Positions 42,572 to 54,643 of a stretch of 64,000 bases of DNA are shown here, one piece after another. How positions within the stretch are numbered: the stretch's first letter is position 1; the number at the start of each line of letters is the position of its first letter. Position numbers and translations under genes: made by a program. The notes below the pieces were generated by a model, which did no database searches, was not told the origin of the DNA, and saw only the letters and a program-made list of their open reading frames with translations. The stretch covers positions 15,117,570-15,181,569 of the forward strand of contig CP092870.1 in the NCBI GenBank assembly GCA_030710605.1, given 5' to 3'. Origin of the DNA: Cordylochernes scorpioides (Eukaryota > Arthropoda > Arachnida > Pseudoscorpiones > Chernetidae).

Positions 42572-45500
42572 TAATTTGTACTATGAGGACATAGCCGTTA
42601 ATATTACAAACACATTAGACCTCGAAGCCCAAGGTATCAAAGTCTACCTCAATCAAAACAAAGCCATCCACATATACAATATGTATCACCCTCCAAACAA
42701 TACATTTATTGACGATGGAACAATGGCTCAATTTCTTACAGACAACACTATTATTGTAGGTGACCTTAATGCCAAACATCAACTATGGGGATGTTCTACG
42801 CCAAACCCAAGAGGCAAAATACTATCAAACATATTTGACGACAATGCCTTCATGTGCTTAAATGATGGGAATCCTACCCATCATTCCTACAAGCTATAAT
42901 ACTGCACAAGCCCTTGATATAAGTTTTTACTATCCTGACATTTTCCACAAATGCAAATAGAAAATATTAAAAAGTTTTGGAAGTGATCATTTGCCTAATT
43001 TGATAGAAATTAGCACCAAGACTAAAACTAGCTCAATTAAGAAAAATTCTGGAACTTCAAAAAGGCTAATATGATATCTTTCGAAAACACCATTATTAAA
43101 GCAGCCAAAGTTTCAATACCAAGAGGTAATATTAAGAAATGGATTCCAAATTATACACACCAGGCAAAAAATATTCAAAGACTTATAACTAAAAGAAATG
43201 AACTACAAAAAAGTGCACCCAAAACCAAAAATATTGTAGAACTGAACTGAACATTGTGATTGCAAAAATAAAAAAAGATTATGCGTAAATGTGAAAAGGG
43301 AAAAATGGAAACAAACTTGTGAAAACCTGAACCCAAGAAACCCAAATACAAAACTTTGGAATTTTGCAAAACAAATTGACAGAGTCCAGCCACAAACTGA
43401 AAACACAAATATGATTAAGAATACAGATGGTACACCAGCAACTAATGACAAAATTGCTGCCAATCTTTTAGGTAATTCATATCAAATAAGTAGTAAAATC
43501 AAGGTTGAAAAAAGGCCCGAAAGATTATTCATGACTGTAAAAAATGTCACCAGCACTCATAATATTTTCCATGAAAAAAATCAATATGAAAGAGCTAGCT
43601 TATGCATTAGAAAACACTGACCTAAACAAGACTCCTGGGCCAGATGGAATCCATGGCCAAATGATATCAAACTTGGGCAAAATTGGCAAAGAAAGACTTC
43701 TTAATATTTTCAATATTTCCTGGAAAACTGGAAAATTGCCTCAAGACTGTAAAAATGCAACAATAATTCCCATTAAAAAACTTGACAAATCTGCTGATGA
43801 CCCAAAAAACTACCGACCTATCTCTCTAACAAATATTTGCTGCAAATTAATGGAAAAAATTATACTCAGACGACTCATCTACCACCCCGACACAAGAAAT
43901 CTCTTACCAGAAGAACAATATGGATTTAGGAAAGGACATGGGACAATAGACCAACTCTTATTTTTCACACAAAAGGTAAAAGATGCACAAAACGAAAAAC
44001 CAACTAACCACACCATAGCTGCTTTTTAGACCTTACACAAGCTTTTGATAAGGTATGGAAAAACAAGTTAATTACAAAATTATACAAACATTTCAAAATT
44101 GATGGAAAAGCTATCACTTGGATAAATGATTCTCTTAAAAATATATAAATCAGGATCAAATATAATGGCACTCTATCTAAAACCTTCAAATTGTACCAAG
44201 GATTACCACAAGGATCAGTCCTTAGCCCAACTCTCTTCACCCGATTTATTGCAGGCATAGAAAAATAAATTTCACATAAAACCAATATTGGACTTTTCGC
44301 TGATGACATTATTCTATGGAGCAGCAGCACTAACTGGAAAAAAGCTGAAGGAGATTTAACAAGACTCTTCTCCACCTAGAAAAATTTGCTAATAAACATA
44401 AATTAGAATTTAACCCCCAAAAATCTGAAACCTGTCTTTTTACTACCGATAAGAAACTATACAAAATAAGACCAAATATTATTCTGAAAGAACAACAATT
44501 GCAATATAATAAACATCCTAAATATCTCGGCTACACCCTGGATCCAGAAATCAACTCCAGTAAGCATATTGAAGGAGTTGTTAGAAAAGGAAGAGACCGA
44601 CTAAAAATCTTGAAATATATTTCAGGAAGAGTGGGGAGCTGAAGCAACAACAATAAAATTAACTTACACATCTCTAATGAGACCTATCCTGGAATATGGA
44701 TATCAAATCTATGGTACATCATCTGAAACAAATCTAAAATCACTGGAAAGGATACAACTAAGTGCAGCTAGAATTATTACAGGTCTTCGAAAACCCTGCC
44801 CTAATGATATTGTACTTTACGAGGCAGACATTATGCCCTTAAAGAATAGAATAAGCTACAATCTGCCAAAATATATAAACAAAATCAAGAGTTATGAAAA
44901 CAAACACAGAACTTTCAATTACATACTTAATTGGGAATCCAATCTAAGACTCAAAAAAGAAGGCCCTCTCCACCTGGCCAAAAGAAATGGATTTTTAAAA
45001 TATAAAGTGGAAAAATATTATTTAGCTGAAAAAAATATCTCCATGCGAACCACTAACAAAATGTTATTTTTAATGCCACTTTAAATGAAACCACCAACAG
45101 ACAATACCAAAATCCAGAATACTTAAAACAATTATCATTAGAAATAATTAATAAAATTCCTAAAAATGCAATAACTATCTATACCGATGGTAGCAGAGAT
45201 GAGTTGGGACACACTGGCAGTGGCTCTCTCATTAAAACCACAAATGGCATTGAGAAAATAAACAGAAGAAACCCAGAATTTTGCTCAGTCTTCAGATCAG
45301 AACTTATAGCCATCTATGAAGTCTTAAAATCCATCAGAAACATTAAACATCACGATATATGGATTCTTACTGATAGTAGAAGTGCCATACAACACTTGAG
45401 TCACACAGGGGAACTTAGAGACAAAGTAAGCAGGAACATAATTGGTTATCTCCAAAAACTCTCAATACCTCAAAAATTCACCTTCAATGGATACTCTTAC

Positions 45501-45660
45501 ATGTTAGCATTGAAGGCAATGAAGCTGCTGATGCGCTAGCGAAAAAAGGCACAAAAGAACCCTTGCTACAGAAAAATAAACTTACTTTTAAAGAAATAGA
45601 AACAGTAGCCAAAATAAACAAGAACTGGAGGATCCCACCTAAGCACAGTTGGTATACCCT
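42549..45660 (+). pseudogene. Degraded Jockey-type LINE: endonuclease, RT, RNase H
   Basis: 5'-truncated. The endonuclease (42560-42899) has TIIVGDLNAKHQLWGCSTPN and a C-terminal LNDGNPTHHS. RT is spread over broken frames from 43290 to 45084: NKTPGPDGIHGQMISNL, NYRPISLTNICCKLMEKII, EEQYGFRKGHGTIDQL, QGLPQGSVLSPTLF-like at 44195-44240 and FADDIILW at 44295-44320. The thumb/C-terminal LMRPILEYGYQIYG follows. RNase H (45160-45560) has IYTDGSRDELGHTGSGSL, FRSELIAIYEVLK and WILTDSRSAIQHL. The ORF2 C-terminus at 45610-45660 is cut off by the next, minus-strand LINE. At least six stops or frameshifts. Confidence 0.82.
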
Positions 45661-48012
45661 AGAAGCAGATGGCCACCCAGACCTTTCGGTCCACAAGCCG
45701 GCATGCGAAGCATGCCTTCGCTGCTATTCTGTTCAACTCATAAGCCAAGTAACGGTATCCAAGCTAGTGATTGGACATTGTACCTGGAAACACCACCTCC
45801 CAGACAACGTGTCTGGAAGGATTTCTATACCGGTGGCCTTTAATCACAGCAAAATAGGAAACTATCTACTGTGTCCAACAGGGACCGCGGGGAGGCAGAC
45901 CCCGGTCGACTCTGTTCACTCACAGCTGAGGAAAAGCTCAGCTGCCACGTCGTGGGCTTTCTCAAGAAGCTTGCTGTGATTTCTCAGCAGCTCACTCTCG
46001 ATCGCGCCCCTTGCCCTCCTTCTCTCTTCCTGCACACCCACTACCCTTGGACAATCCAAGACGTAGTGGCGTGCATTCACATCCCTTTCTCCACAGACGC
46101 AATCAGGATTGCTCTTAATTTCAAATCTGTGGAGACTTGGGGAAGAGCCCATGTCCCGAACTACCCTAATGAGTTTGTGGGACATTACCTTACAGAGGTA
46201 CTTGGGTGTTGTTACCCCATTGAATAACTCTCTCCCCTTCACAATGTTTCTCCATCTGTCCAAACATAAGTCCTGGACGTGCCTCCGGGGCACGGTCCGG
46301 GCTGAAGTTCTTCTCGGCACACACTCTGAGGGCTACCCTGATCGCAACCAGCTCGGCTGAAAAGATCAATTTGTCCACTCTGAGTGTTAAACTTTCTTGG
46401 AAGATCAGCTCTCCATTAGTGAAAATCACTACCCCAGCTCCAGTATTGGTTCCAGACTTACTCCCATCAGTGAAAACCTCCGTGCCATTCCCTGTCGGCC
46501 CTCCAGGACTCCAATTCCACTTTGGCAACCACTGCGGAGGCTTTCTTGGGTCCCTCTTCCATTCCAGGGCACCCGCTTCAAGTCCCAGGGCATCTTCCCT
46601 GTTCTCTTAGATCTTCTGTCTGATGGTCTCCTCCTCTAGTTTCAACCCCAGGGGAATAAGCCCAGCGAGGACCAATAAGGCCTCACTGCTGGTAGTGCGT
46701 TATCCCCCTGTGATTCTGAGTGCCGCTGTCCTCTGCACTCTCTCTAGAGTAGTCGCCAACTTCTGATCCCTGTTTCGGCGACACCAAGCCCTGGAAGCAT
46801 ATAGCAGGATTGGCTCGACACAGGAGAGGCAGAGGTTCCTAAAAATAGTACCCTCCTTCTCCCCCCCCCCTGTTGAGAGCCAACCAGGACAGGCCTGCAC
46901 AACACCTCCCTGCCTCTCGCCACCATCTCCTCCGCCTGGTATTGCCAACCCATCTTGTCATCAATGACCACCTCCAGGATGGTCATCCTATTGACCAACG
47001 CTACCCTCCGTCCTTCGATCCCGATAGCCGGCTTGTGTTCCCATTTGATCCCTTTCCTTTTAGTTCTTATGTCCCTAGGCTTAAAGCTGAGGGCTTTAGT
47101 TTTGGAGACATTGAACTTAAGGCCAGAGTCATGGGCCCAGTTCAAGAGAATTTGGAGAGAAGTTTCAACACACTTCTCAGCCTTCGCTCTCGAAGCAGCC
47201 TCAATGATGAGGAACTGGTCGTCAGCATAGAGAACCAGCCTGGCTCCCTCAGGGAGCTCCTCCTGGAAAACGGTGTTTACCAGGATATTCCACAGAATAG
47301 GTCCGCAGCAAGAGCCCTGGGGGCAACCCCTAGCACAGTTTCTTTCCAACTTCCGCCCACCAAAACTGAGGCTAATCCGTCTATCCCTCAGGAAGTCACG
47401 AACCAAGCTGCACAAATTATCAGGACAACCCATGTCCATCAAATTTCTCATCAGCTTGTTCCAGTTCATGGAGTTGAACGCGCCATCAATGTCCAGGGCC
47501 ACGAAAAGAACCCAAACACCCTTATTTAAGCCCATCTCAACCCCCTCTAACACCTCGTTCAGAGCTGTGGTTGTGGACTTCCCTTCCCTAAAACCATGTT
47601 GGAAAGAGGAAAGGAGCTCATTACTTTCTAGCCAGTGCTTCAGTCGCTGAGCTAGTAGGCTATCCAGGACCTTACCTAGACACGCTAGTAAAGAAAGCAT
47701 ACGATAATCATTAGGAGAATTACCCTTTCTACCAGACTTTTCGAGAAGCACTACTCGGGCAACCTTCCATGCCTCAGGAAAAGTACCAGTGTCCAGGCAC
47801 CTATTGAATGACCTGGAAAGAAGCGATGGGTGCATCCTTACCAGGGCTTTCACGACCGTGTTATCGATCCCTTCGGGACCAGGAGATTTCCTTTTCCCGA
47901 ACTTGAAAGCCGTCAGTTTCACCTCATTCTCAGAAAAGGGCGGATCTACCAAACCACAAGTGGTCAGAGAGATCTCGTTCTTTGGTTCCTCGTTTCCGAA
48001 GTGCCGATCCAA
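45661..48012 (-). pseudogene. R1/LOA-type LINE: RT, RNase H and zinc-knuckle C-terminus
   Basis: RT occupies 46744-48012: FGKRKSPGPEGIDNTVVKAL, SPNDYRMLSLLACLGKVLDS, FQHGFREGKSTTTAL, GCPQGSCCGPILWNILV and the catalytic LVLYADDQFLI. The thumb follows in another frame (46700-46948, LLYASRAWCRRNRDQ). RNase H begins at 46528 (VFTDGSKSGTNTGAGVVIF, FSAELVAIRVALR) but jumps at about 46290-46320 into the C-terminal C.CG.RDVNARHYVLDCP, so the rest of RNase H is deleted. 45661-45915 is its 3' untranslated region. The 5' end is truncated at about 48015, inside another LINE. Confidence 0.85.
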
Positions 48013-48019
48013 GTTGTTT

Positions 48020-50470
48020 TTATTTTGTCTTCTGCTTTCGAGCGAGTAGGTCTAGAACACATTCTCTCTGAATTTTCTCATTGTTGGTGGATGAAACAGC
48101 ACCAGTGATTATTTTGGCCGCTTTTGCTTGAACACTGTTTAGTCTTACTTTTAGTGATGAGCTTGAGGGAGCCCAGACCGGTGTTGCATATTCCATTATC
48201 GGCCTTATTAAGGTGGTATATGTTGTTCTGAGAATTCTGGGTTTTGCTCCCCAATTTGTTCCACATAGCCTTCTCAGAATGTTTAGTTTTCTGATAGTTC
48301 TATTTGAGGTGCTAATTATGTGTTCTGAAAATTCCAATTCCTCATCAATAATAATTAAAATAATTTTGTTAACATCTTGTCAATACATGCACAGTCTGCA
48401 CTAATAAAAAATATAATATGCATTATATACACTATGTACAATGAATATGGCGCCTCTTCCAGCGCTGCAGAGTTTGTGGAGAATCGCCAGTAGGTCTCCA
48501 GCGACACCACGCATTTTGCGATCTACGATGAATACGTAGATCGCGTACTTTGCCGCTTAGGAGATGGTGATGGCGTGGTCCTCGAGACCAACTTGAAAGA
48601 TACAGGACTGCAGTATCACACCTAGGTATTATGGATTTCTAATTTTATCAATCATTTGTTTGTTTATGCTTATTTTTTTGTTATATTTATGCCTTTTTCC
48701 CTGTGAGTGGAGAAGACGCATAGGTTTGGTTTTATTGGTTTATGGTCATTTGGAGTTCCATTGCCCACTTCTCCAGTCCTCTCATTGATGTGTTCAGTAT
48801 TTTTTACGATTTTTCTATGCTGCTACTTGTGTGCCATATGGCTATATCATCTGCATAACAGGCAACCTTTGTGTCTTCAGTGAGGTAAGGATTGATGTCG
48901 TTAATATATAGCAGATAGAGTAGAGGACTGAGCACAGATCCCTGAGTTACACCAGCCATGTTCTTCCTTCCTTGGAAAATTCTCCATTGACCCGAACCTT
49001 TAACCTTCTTCCCCTTAAGAAGTCTGCAATCCAGATTAAGGTTATTCTCTTACTTCGATGTTGTGCAGCTTTTCACGTAATTTCTCCCTCCACACTCGAT
49101 CAAAAGCTGAGGTCATATCAAGGAATATAGCCGTGGTCTTCTTTGGCGGTTTTTCCTGGAAAGAATCTATTATTGATTGACAGAAGTAAAACAGTTGATC
49201 AGTCGTACAGTGCTGGGATCTATAGGCAGTTTAGTAGAGGTTTATTTTATTATTGTTAGTGAGCCAGACTATGAGCCTAGAGTGGATAATTCGTTCTGGT
49301 ATTTTTCAAAGTTTGCTGGTGAGAGCAATTGGCCGATAGTTCTTGTATTCCTTGGCATCTTTGTTTGGCTTCAGTATTGGCACTATAATTGATATCTTCC
49401 AATTCTTTGGTAGTTTACCAGTTTGCCATGAAATGTTCAGTATTTTTAGCTTTGTCTTCAAAGTGTTTGATCATTTAACCAAAGATTAGATTATCTCTTG
49501 GTGACCTCTTGGATTTTTTTATTGATAAGTTTAGCTCATTCAGTGTGAAGTCTCTCAAGAAAATATCTTGTTTAACTAACTGGTTTATATTATTTTTAGA
49601 GTCCTGTCTTCATTCGTATAGTTGAGTATGGAAGTGCTTGAAAGATATTCAGCAATTATGTCAGCCATCTGTTTGTTCTCGTTCGCGCTGTTCTATTCAT
49701 ATCGGTTAGAGTATTGGAGGATTGGTGTTGGTGTTGATTGTTCTCTAACACTCTAATCATATTCCAGTGTTGGCTGTCCTCTCTTGGATCCATTTTTTCG
49801 CAGAATTCTGCCATTTTTCTTGTTTGCATATCCAAATTTCTTGTTCTATTTTGTGACTAATTTCAATGAGTTCTTTCTGTTTTCTTCTGTTTTATTTTTT
49901 TAAAGAAGTTCATTGATATTGTCTCTCTCTCTGAAATCACTGCCTCGATGTTGTGGTCCTTCCAGTAAGGTATCCACAGGTCTTTACGTCTACCTCTAGG
50001 TATCGATGCTTTTGCAGATTTTGAAATGTTCGAAGAGAATTTTTCCAAGTTTTTGTCAAGCGTTCTGTAATTCAATTTTTCGTTGCACAGTTCTTCAAGC
50101 TTTTCTGTGAATTTTTTTCAAGTCGGCTTTCCTAAAGTTCCATGTTCTTTTATTCTAATGGACGTTCTCAATTTTGAAGTTTAGGGTTGTTAAAATTGGT
50201 CTGTGGTCACTGATTGCACCTCTCATGATTTTCCATTGTGTTGTGGGTGTGATGTTGTAATTTATCGCTGTGATGTCTATTGCGGATTCTGTGCCTGTGG
50301 ACTTAGATAGGTGTTCTCTCCGTTATTTAACGGTGTAAGGTCGAGGTCTGTTAGCATGTCCTCAACCTGCTGACTTTTGTTATCCAGGATAGGTGATCCC
50401 CAAATTGAACTTTTGGCGTTAAATTCGCCAAGTATGATTGTGATATCAGAAGACGCTTCACTTAATGTCT
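48020..50470 (-). pseudogene. Degraded Jockey-type LINE: endonuclease, RT and C-terminus
   Basis: Read on the minus strand: an endonuclease end (50280-50470) with ITIILGEFNAKSSIWGSP; a linker that includes ISDHRPILTTLN near 50190; and an RT with AGVTQGSVLSPLLYLLYIND and the catalytic VACYADDIAIWH at about 48830-48960. The RT end is at 48020-48337 (LRTTYTTLIRPIMEYATPVW). It is interrupted by the interspersed repeat at 48444-48610 and truncated on both sides, by the R1-type LINE and by the mariner transposase. Confidence 0.8.
48444..48610. repeat. Interspersed repeat family X, copy 1
   Basis: ATGGCGCCTCTTCCAGCGCT...CGCCAGTAGGTCTCCAGCGA...CCACG. It matches 56232-56390 in the same orientation and 59687-59768 in reverse. 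Non-coding and more G/C-rich than its surroundings. Confidence 0.75.
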
Positions 50471-51221
50471 CTATTGTGTGTACCCATACAAAATTCAAAG
50501 ATTTCACGAGCTGAAAGTTGGCGATTTTGAGATGCGTCAAAAATTCGCTGCATGGGTTTTCCGGCGAATTGATATTGATGAAAACTGGCTGTCGAATGTT
50601 CTGTGGACAGATGATGCTCACTTTTCTCTAAACGGAGAATTTAACATTCAAAACAGCCGCATTTGGGCAGCAGACAACCCTAGGATTTTTACAGAAATGC
50701 CACTTTACCAGCCTAGAGTTACAGTTTTGTGTGGGTTCACTTCTTTTATTATTGGGCCATTTTTCTTTGAAAATTCAATGGAAGAACTTTTAAAACCGTT
50801 TTTGTAACTGATGAACGTTATGTCCAACATTTGAGAGAAAAGGGTATTCCCATATTGCAGGGCAAAAGCACTAAGCGAAATAACATTCATGAAAGATGGA
50901 GGACCTCCTCATATCTCCCGAGGTGCCAAACAATTGCTGAAGGATACGTTCTGTGAAAATCGTGTGATAAGTCGCCACTTTATATACCAGTGGCCTCCAA
51001 GATCACCAGACTTGACGCCTTGCGATTTTTGTTTATGGGGGTACATTAAATCGTGTGTTTATCGATGCTGGCCTACCACATTGGCCATGTTGAAGGCTTC
51101 TATCATATGGCACGTTTTATCAATTTCAACAGATATGTTATTTAATGCTGTCCATTCTGTCATTTATCGTCTGCAGGCGGTGATTGAGAATGAAGGGTGC
51201 CACATTGAGCAAGGATTGTGA
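50471..51221 (+). pseudogene. Mariner-type DDE transposase (C-terminal two thirds)
   Basis: The first part (50478-50806) has PYKIQRFHELKVGDFEMRQK and NWLSNVLWTDDAHFSLNGEF, which holds the first catalytic Asp, then RIWAADNPRIF and VLCGFTSFIIGPFFFE. After a frameshift near 50805 it continues as MKDGGPPHISRGAKQLL (second Asp) and WPPRSPDLTPCDFCLWGYIK (third acidic position), ending IYRLQAVIENEGCHIEQGL. This is the IS630/Tc1/mariner-related family with a DUF4817-like N-terminus in arthropods. The N-terminal DNA-binding part is missing. Confidence 0.82.
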
Positions 51222-51959
51222 CCTAATACAAGAGAGAAGGCAGTTACCTCATGTGTTATATAAGCCGCCATGTATTATATTATCTACCAATATTTTGCAG
51301 CTCTTTGTGTTGGGATATGGGGATAATAAATGCTGTCCTCACATCTTGACTATCTTTTTTTATTTGTGAACAGTAATTTTTTGTTTGTCATTTGCTCACA
51401 TATTATGTCGTGCAAACCAGTGTTATAACTTCTCGAATAACACTGGTACACACAATTTTTCCCCTTATGTTTAGTTTTCGCTTTTCGCTCATTAGAAGAA
51501 ATAGCATAAGGAATATTTTCTGTATACCAATAACTTTAGAAATTTTGTGAAAAAAATAATACAAAATGATTTTACTACCACGTTTTTCAACGCAAAAGGT
51601 CGATTTAAAAATTATTTTTATTTGAGGGGAAACATTTTTTAAAATTGTGTACAGTATAATAAACAATGATAACATTTGACAAGCCCATAGGATATTTGGA
51701 ATAAAGTACGACAAATATATTTTGTCACTCCCCTCTATATTTCATTTGTTGGATCATGACAAATATCCAGTTAAATAGTCAAGGGTCTCCAATTAGTCAA
51801 GAAACTACACATTTCTTATAGCAAGAAATCCTATTAGTAGTGCCATCATAATTTTTGGTACTATATTAACATATCAAAAATTTGTGTATTGATATCAGCA
51901 GTATTTTTCAAACATTCAATCTATTTCACAAAACCCCATATAAAATATATATATATTTT
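51222..51959. other. No recognised gene
   Basis: AT-rich. It may be the downstream part of the transposase element, since a matching terminus lies at 52361, but I cannot prove continuity. Confidence 0.35.
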
Positions 51960-52361
51960 GCTACATGTTTTAATTTGCATTTGCCTATTTTACATATCTC
52001 TGATTGTATTTGAAAATCGTTAACCAATTCTTCATACTTTTGGCGAAGTGGTGTTTTATTAATTTGTTATTTGATATTATTAGGGTTCTTTCCTGGTATT
52101 CAAAAAGGAAAAATACGTGTCGTTCAATTATATTTTTCAATTTATCAAACAATTTGGCCGCTGAATATCTGAATCTGGTAGAGCGCCATCTGGTGAATAA
52201 AATTGTAACTAAAATCAATTTCGAATTTTTCATTATTTGCCATAAAAAATCCCATTGCATCCTGAACACAATGGTGTTTACCGCATTGCTCTAACGCAAA
52301 TATTCGCGGAGTTATTAATTTTTAAAGTTGTGCGGGACTTTTGGATCACCCTGTATTTTCC
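51960..52361 (-). mobile_element. Terminal segment of a mariner-like element, second copy
   Basis: Reverse complement of 41205-41599. Ends GGACTTTTGGATCACCCTGT. About 95 per cent similar by eye. Whether it is the 3' end of the transposase-bearing element at 50471-51221 or a separate insertion is undecided. Confidence 0.7.
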
Positions 52362-52747
52362 AAAAACCATTTTTGTAAAATAATTATTATAACGTAAATT
52401 ATTTGGATTCCACAGGATTATATCCCGGAAAAAGGCCACACAGTGTTCTCCCCATCCCTTGTGAACTGACGAATCCTGTATAGGGCGAGAGGCCCTAAAT
52501 AAAGGCTTTGTTGTTGTTGTATAACGTAAATTCTGGAGGCTACTCAGAGTAGTTATCTCATTATTCCCTTATATAAATTTGTAGGATGGTTGAGACACGC
52601 TCTGGTAAGATGCAAGACCCGGCACAGGAGAGAATCAAGGTTGAAGAGTCTGCCAAGCCGCAACCTGGTGCAACAATTGCAACTCGTATTTTGGTGGTGG
52701 TGGTGGTGTCTTGTCCATATAACGTATTTTACAAGTATATTTACACT
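52362..52747. other. LINE/SINE-like tail and GGT run
   Basis: 52430-52530 looks like the 3' tail of a retroposon (GGCCCTAAATAAAGGCTTTG followed by a TTG run). A (GGT)n run lies at 52690-52710. No gene is recognised. Confidence 0.4.
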
Positions 52748-53072
52748 CTTTAAAACGACATTTGAAAATTATCCCGCATTTGTTTCTTTTCAGCGAAATA
52801 TCAAAATTTATTTTAAGGAGAAATAACAATTATTTCTAACCTTAGGGATGAAGTATGAAAGGATGAATTATGAAGAGTAATGATAAACGGAAAAAATAAA
52901 AATGTCCAGGGATGGGAATTTTATTTTTCCGTTTATCATTACTTTTCACAATTCATCCTTTCATACCTCATCCCTAAGGTTAAAAATAATCGTTATTTCT
53001 CCTTAAAATAAATTTTGATTTTTCTTTGAAAAGAAACAAATGCGGGATAGTATTTCAAATGTCGTTTTACAA
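52748..53072. repeat. Foldback element F, copy 1
   Basis: Arms of about 150 bases (52748-52896 and 52921-53072) containing TTATCCCGCATTTGTTTC, AGGAGAAATAACAATTATTT and GAAAGGATGAATT. The loop is AAAATGTCCAGGGATGGGAA. A second family member is at 59785-60078. Confidence 0.9.
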
Positions 53073-54113
53073 TCACAAGCCGCATTATATTATACTGTAT
53101 ATTTAGACTTTATAAAAACATGCTAAAACCTCAAATGTTTTAAAATCCTATGCATTAGAATCCCTATTTTCTAAACTAAAAGCGATTTAATTTTTGTGTT
53201 CGTGGGGTTGACAGGTCATTTGATCCAATATACCATCGAAGCAATCGGAAGAGCTAGAGAATCTAAGCCGGTTGAGAATTGAACCATGAAATTTTCCTAT
53301 TAAGTTGCAAATTTGACTCTCTTGATGAAATAGGCAGATTCTGTTTTGTTTTTTTAGTTTAATAGCGCTCTTTAAAAACTTATGGCTCACAAAAAAAAAA
53401 TTATTTGCAGCGTGTAATAAAGCGAGAATTTTATAAACGAATAGAATTTTGCTTCTCTAATCCTCTTTTTAATATTTGAATAGAGAGTAGAGTCTTTTTC
53501 ATGAGAAACCGTCTGAAAATGGATGAGTGGATCAAAAAGTGCATATATAAAAATGAATTTTCTCTCCAAAAAGGCATCTTTGCTAGATACTCTCGCAAAA
53601 TTTCCAATTCAAAAGTCGAATTATCTGAAGAAGATTCTTTTACAGCCACAAATTTTATTCTTCGCGCAAGTTTTCCTAATTAGAGGAGGTCCCATCTGCT
53701 GCCCAATTTGGCCGTATGTGGGAATAACAAACACCTTCCTTCGGATAATTGGATTATAAGGCAGTTTTTGTTTGGTTTGCTTCCTAATTATTTATACCAA
53801 CTGTGTCAACAGCCACCCGCGCTGGGGAGTTAGTTCTTGAGAGAATTCTATATCGGGAAGAAGAGAATGATTCTCTTTGCTTTGTTTTCTTCCTTAAAAA
53901 CCATTCAAAACATTGGAGAAAATAGTGTTGTTTAAAATGTGAGTTATGTATGAAGATTAAATTTACGATTTGATGTCCCTAAGTGTCCTTCAATGTCCCC
54001 GGCTTATGGAAAAAAGACAAAAATTTATGGTTTCAAATGCTTATCAACTTTTTTTTATTTATTATAAAACTAGTACACGTGGCTCAGGCGATTATAATCA
54101 TGATGGGTAGAAG
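53073..54113. other. No recognised gene
   Basis: Short ORFs only, without domains. Nothing repeated elsewhere in the window that I can see. Confidence 0.4.
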
Positions 54114-54362
54114 TTGACGGCTACTTTTACTGTAAGTGCACCACATGTCTACAAATGTGAAGAGCGCAGTTTGACTTCTGCACTTACAAGTGTGTCAAAG
54201 CCCTGTTTGGCTACTTGCATTCGCTGGTGGGGTTGGATTTTTGCGAGAATCAGGGGCCATTGGAGCATTTTCACAAAATTAGAAAAAGTACTCAATGCGG
54301 GATTCGATCCCGGGTCATAGTAGTCGAAAACCAACGGTTTAGATCACTACTCGACCGACCCT
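54114..54362 (-). mobile_element. tRNA-derived SINE, copy 1
   Basis: The minus-strand head reads GGTCGAGTAGTGATCTAAAC (A-box region), GTTGGTTTTCGACTAC and GGGATCGAATCCCGC (B box), which are the Pol III promoter parts of a tRNA. The body contains GCTCCAATGGCCCCTGATTC and CAACCCCACCAGCGAATG. The same head and body appear on the plus strand at 58140-58700. Confidence 0.75.
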
Positions 54363-54643
54363 AGCTTATCAGCGTTACTAGCCAAATATAAACCCTCATG
54401 GACGAAACTTAAGCTAGTTTTGTACTTTTTATTATGTATATTGGGATTGAGGCAATAACTCTGAAAGGTATTACAGTGACCTTTATTGAAATTACATGAG
54501 ATAACCAAATGTGAACAGAATTGCATTTTCTCCTTTAAAAAAACATACCTACGGTGATATCAAAGACCTTCCACTTAAGTTTTGTCCATGAGGGTATACA
54601 CAACCTTTTCCATAGGATTCATTAGTAGATGAAAGTCTATATA
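54363..54643. other. No recognised feature
   Basis: AT-rich spacer before the pogo-type element. Confidence 0.35.

Noticed and set aside
45563-45979. 138-residue plus-strand ORF spanning two LINEs
   Set aside because: It joins the end of one LINE to the antisense of the next; only the first 30 or so residues are real coding sequence.
52635-52829. Short ORF over the GGT repeat
   Set aside because: Low-complexity translation of a microsatellite.
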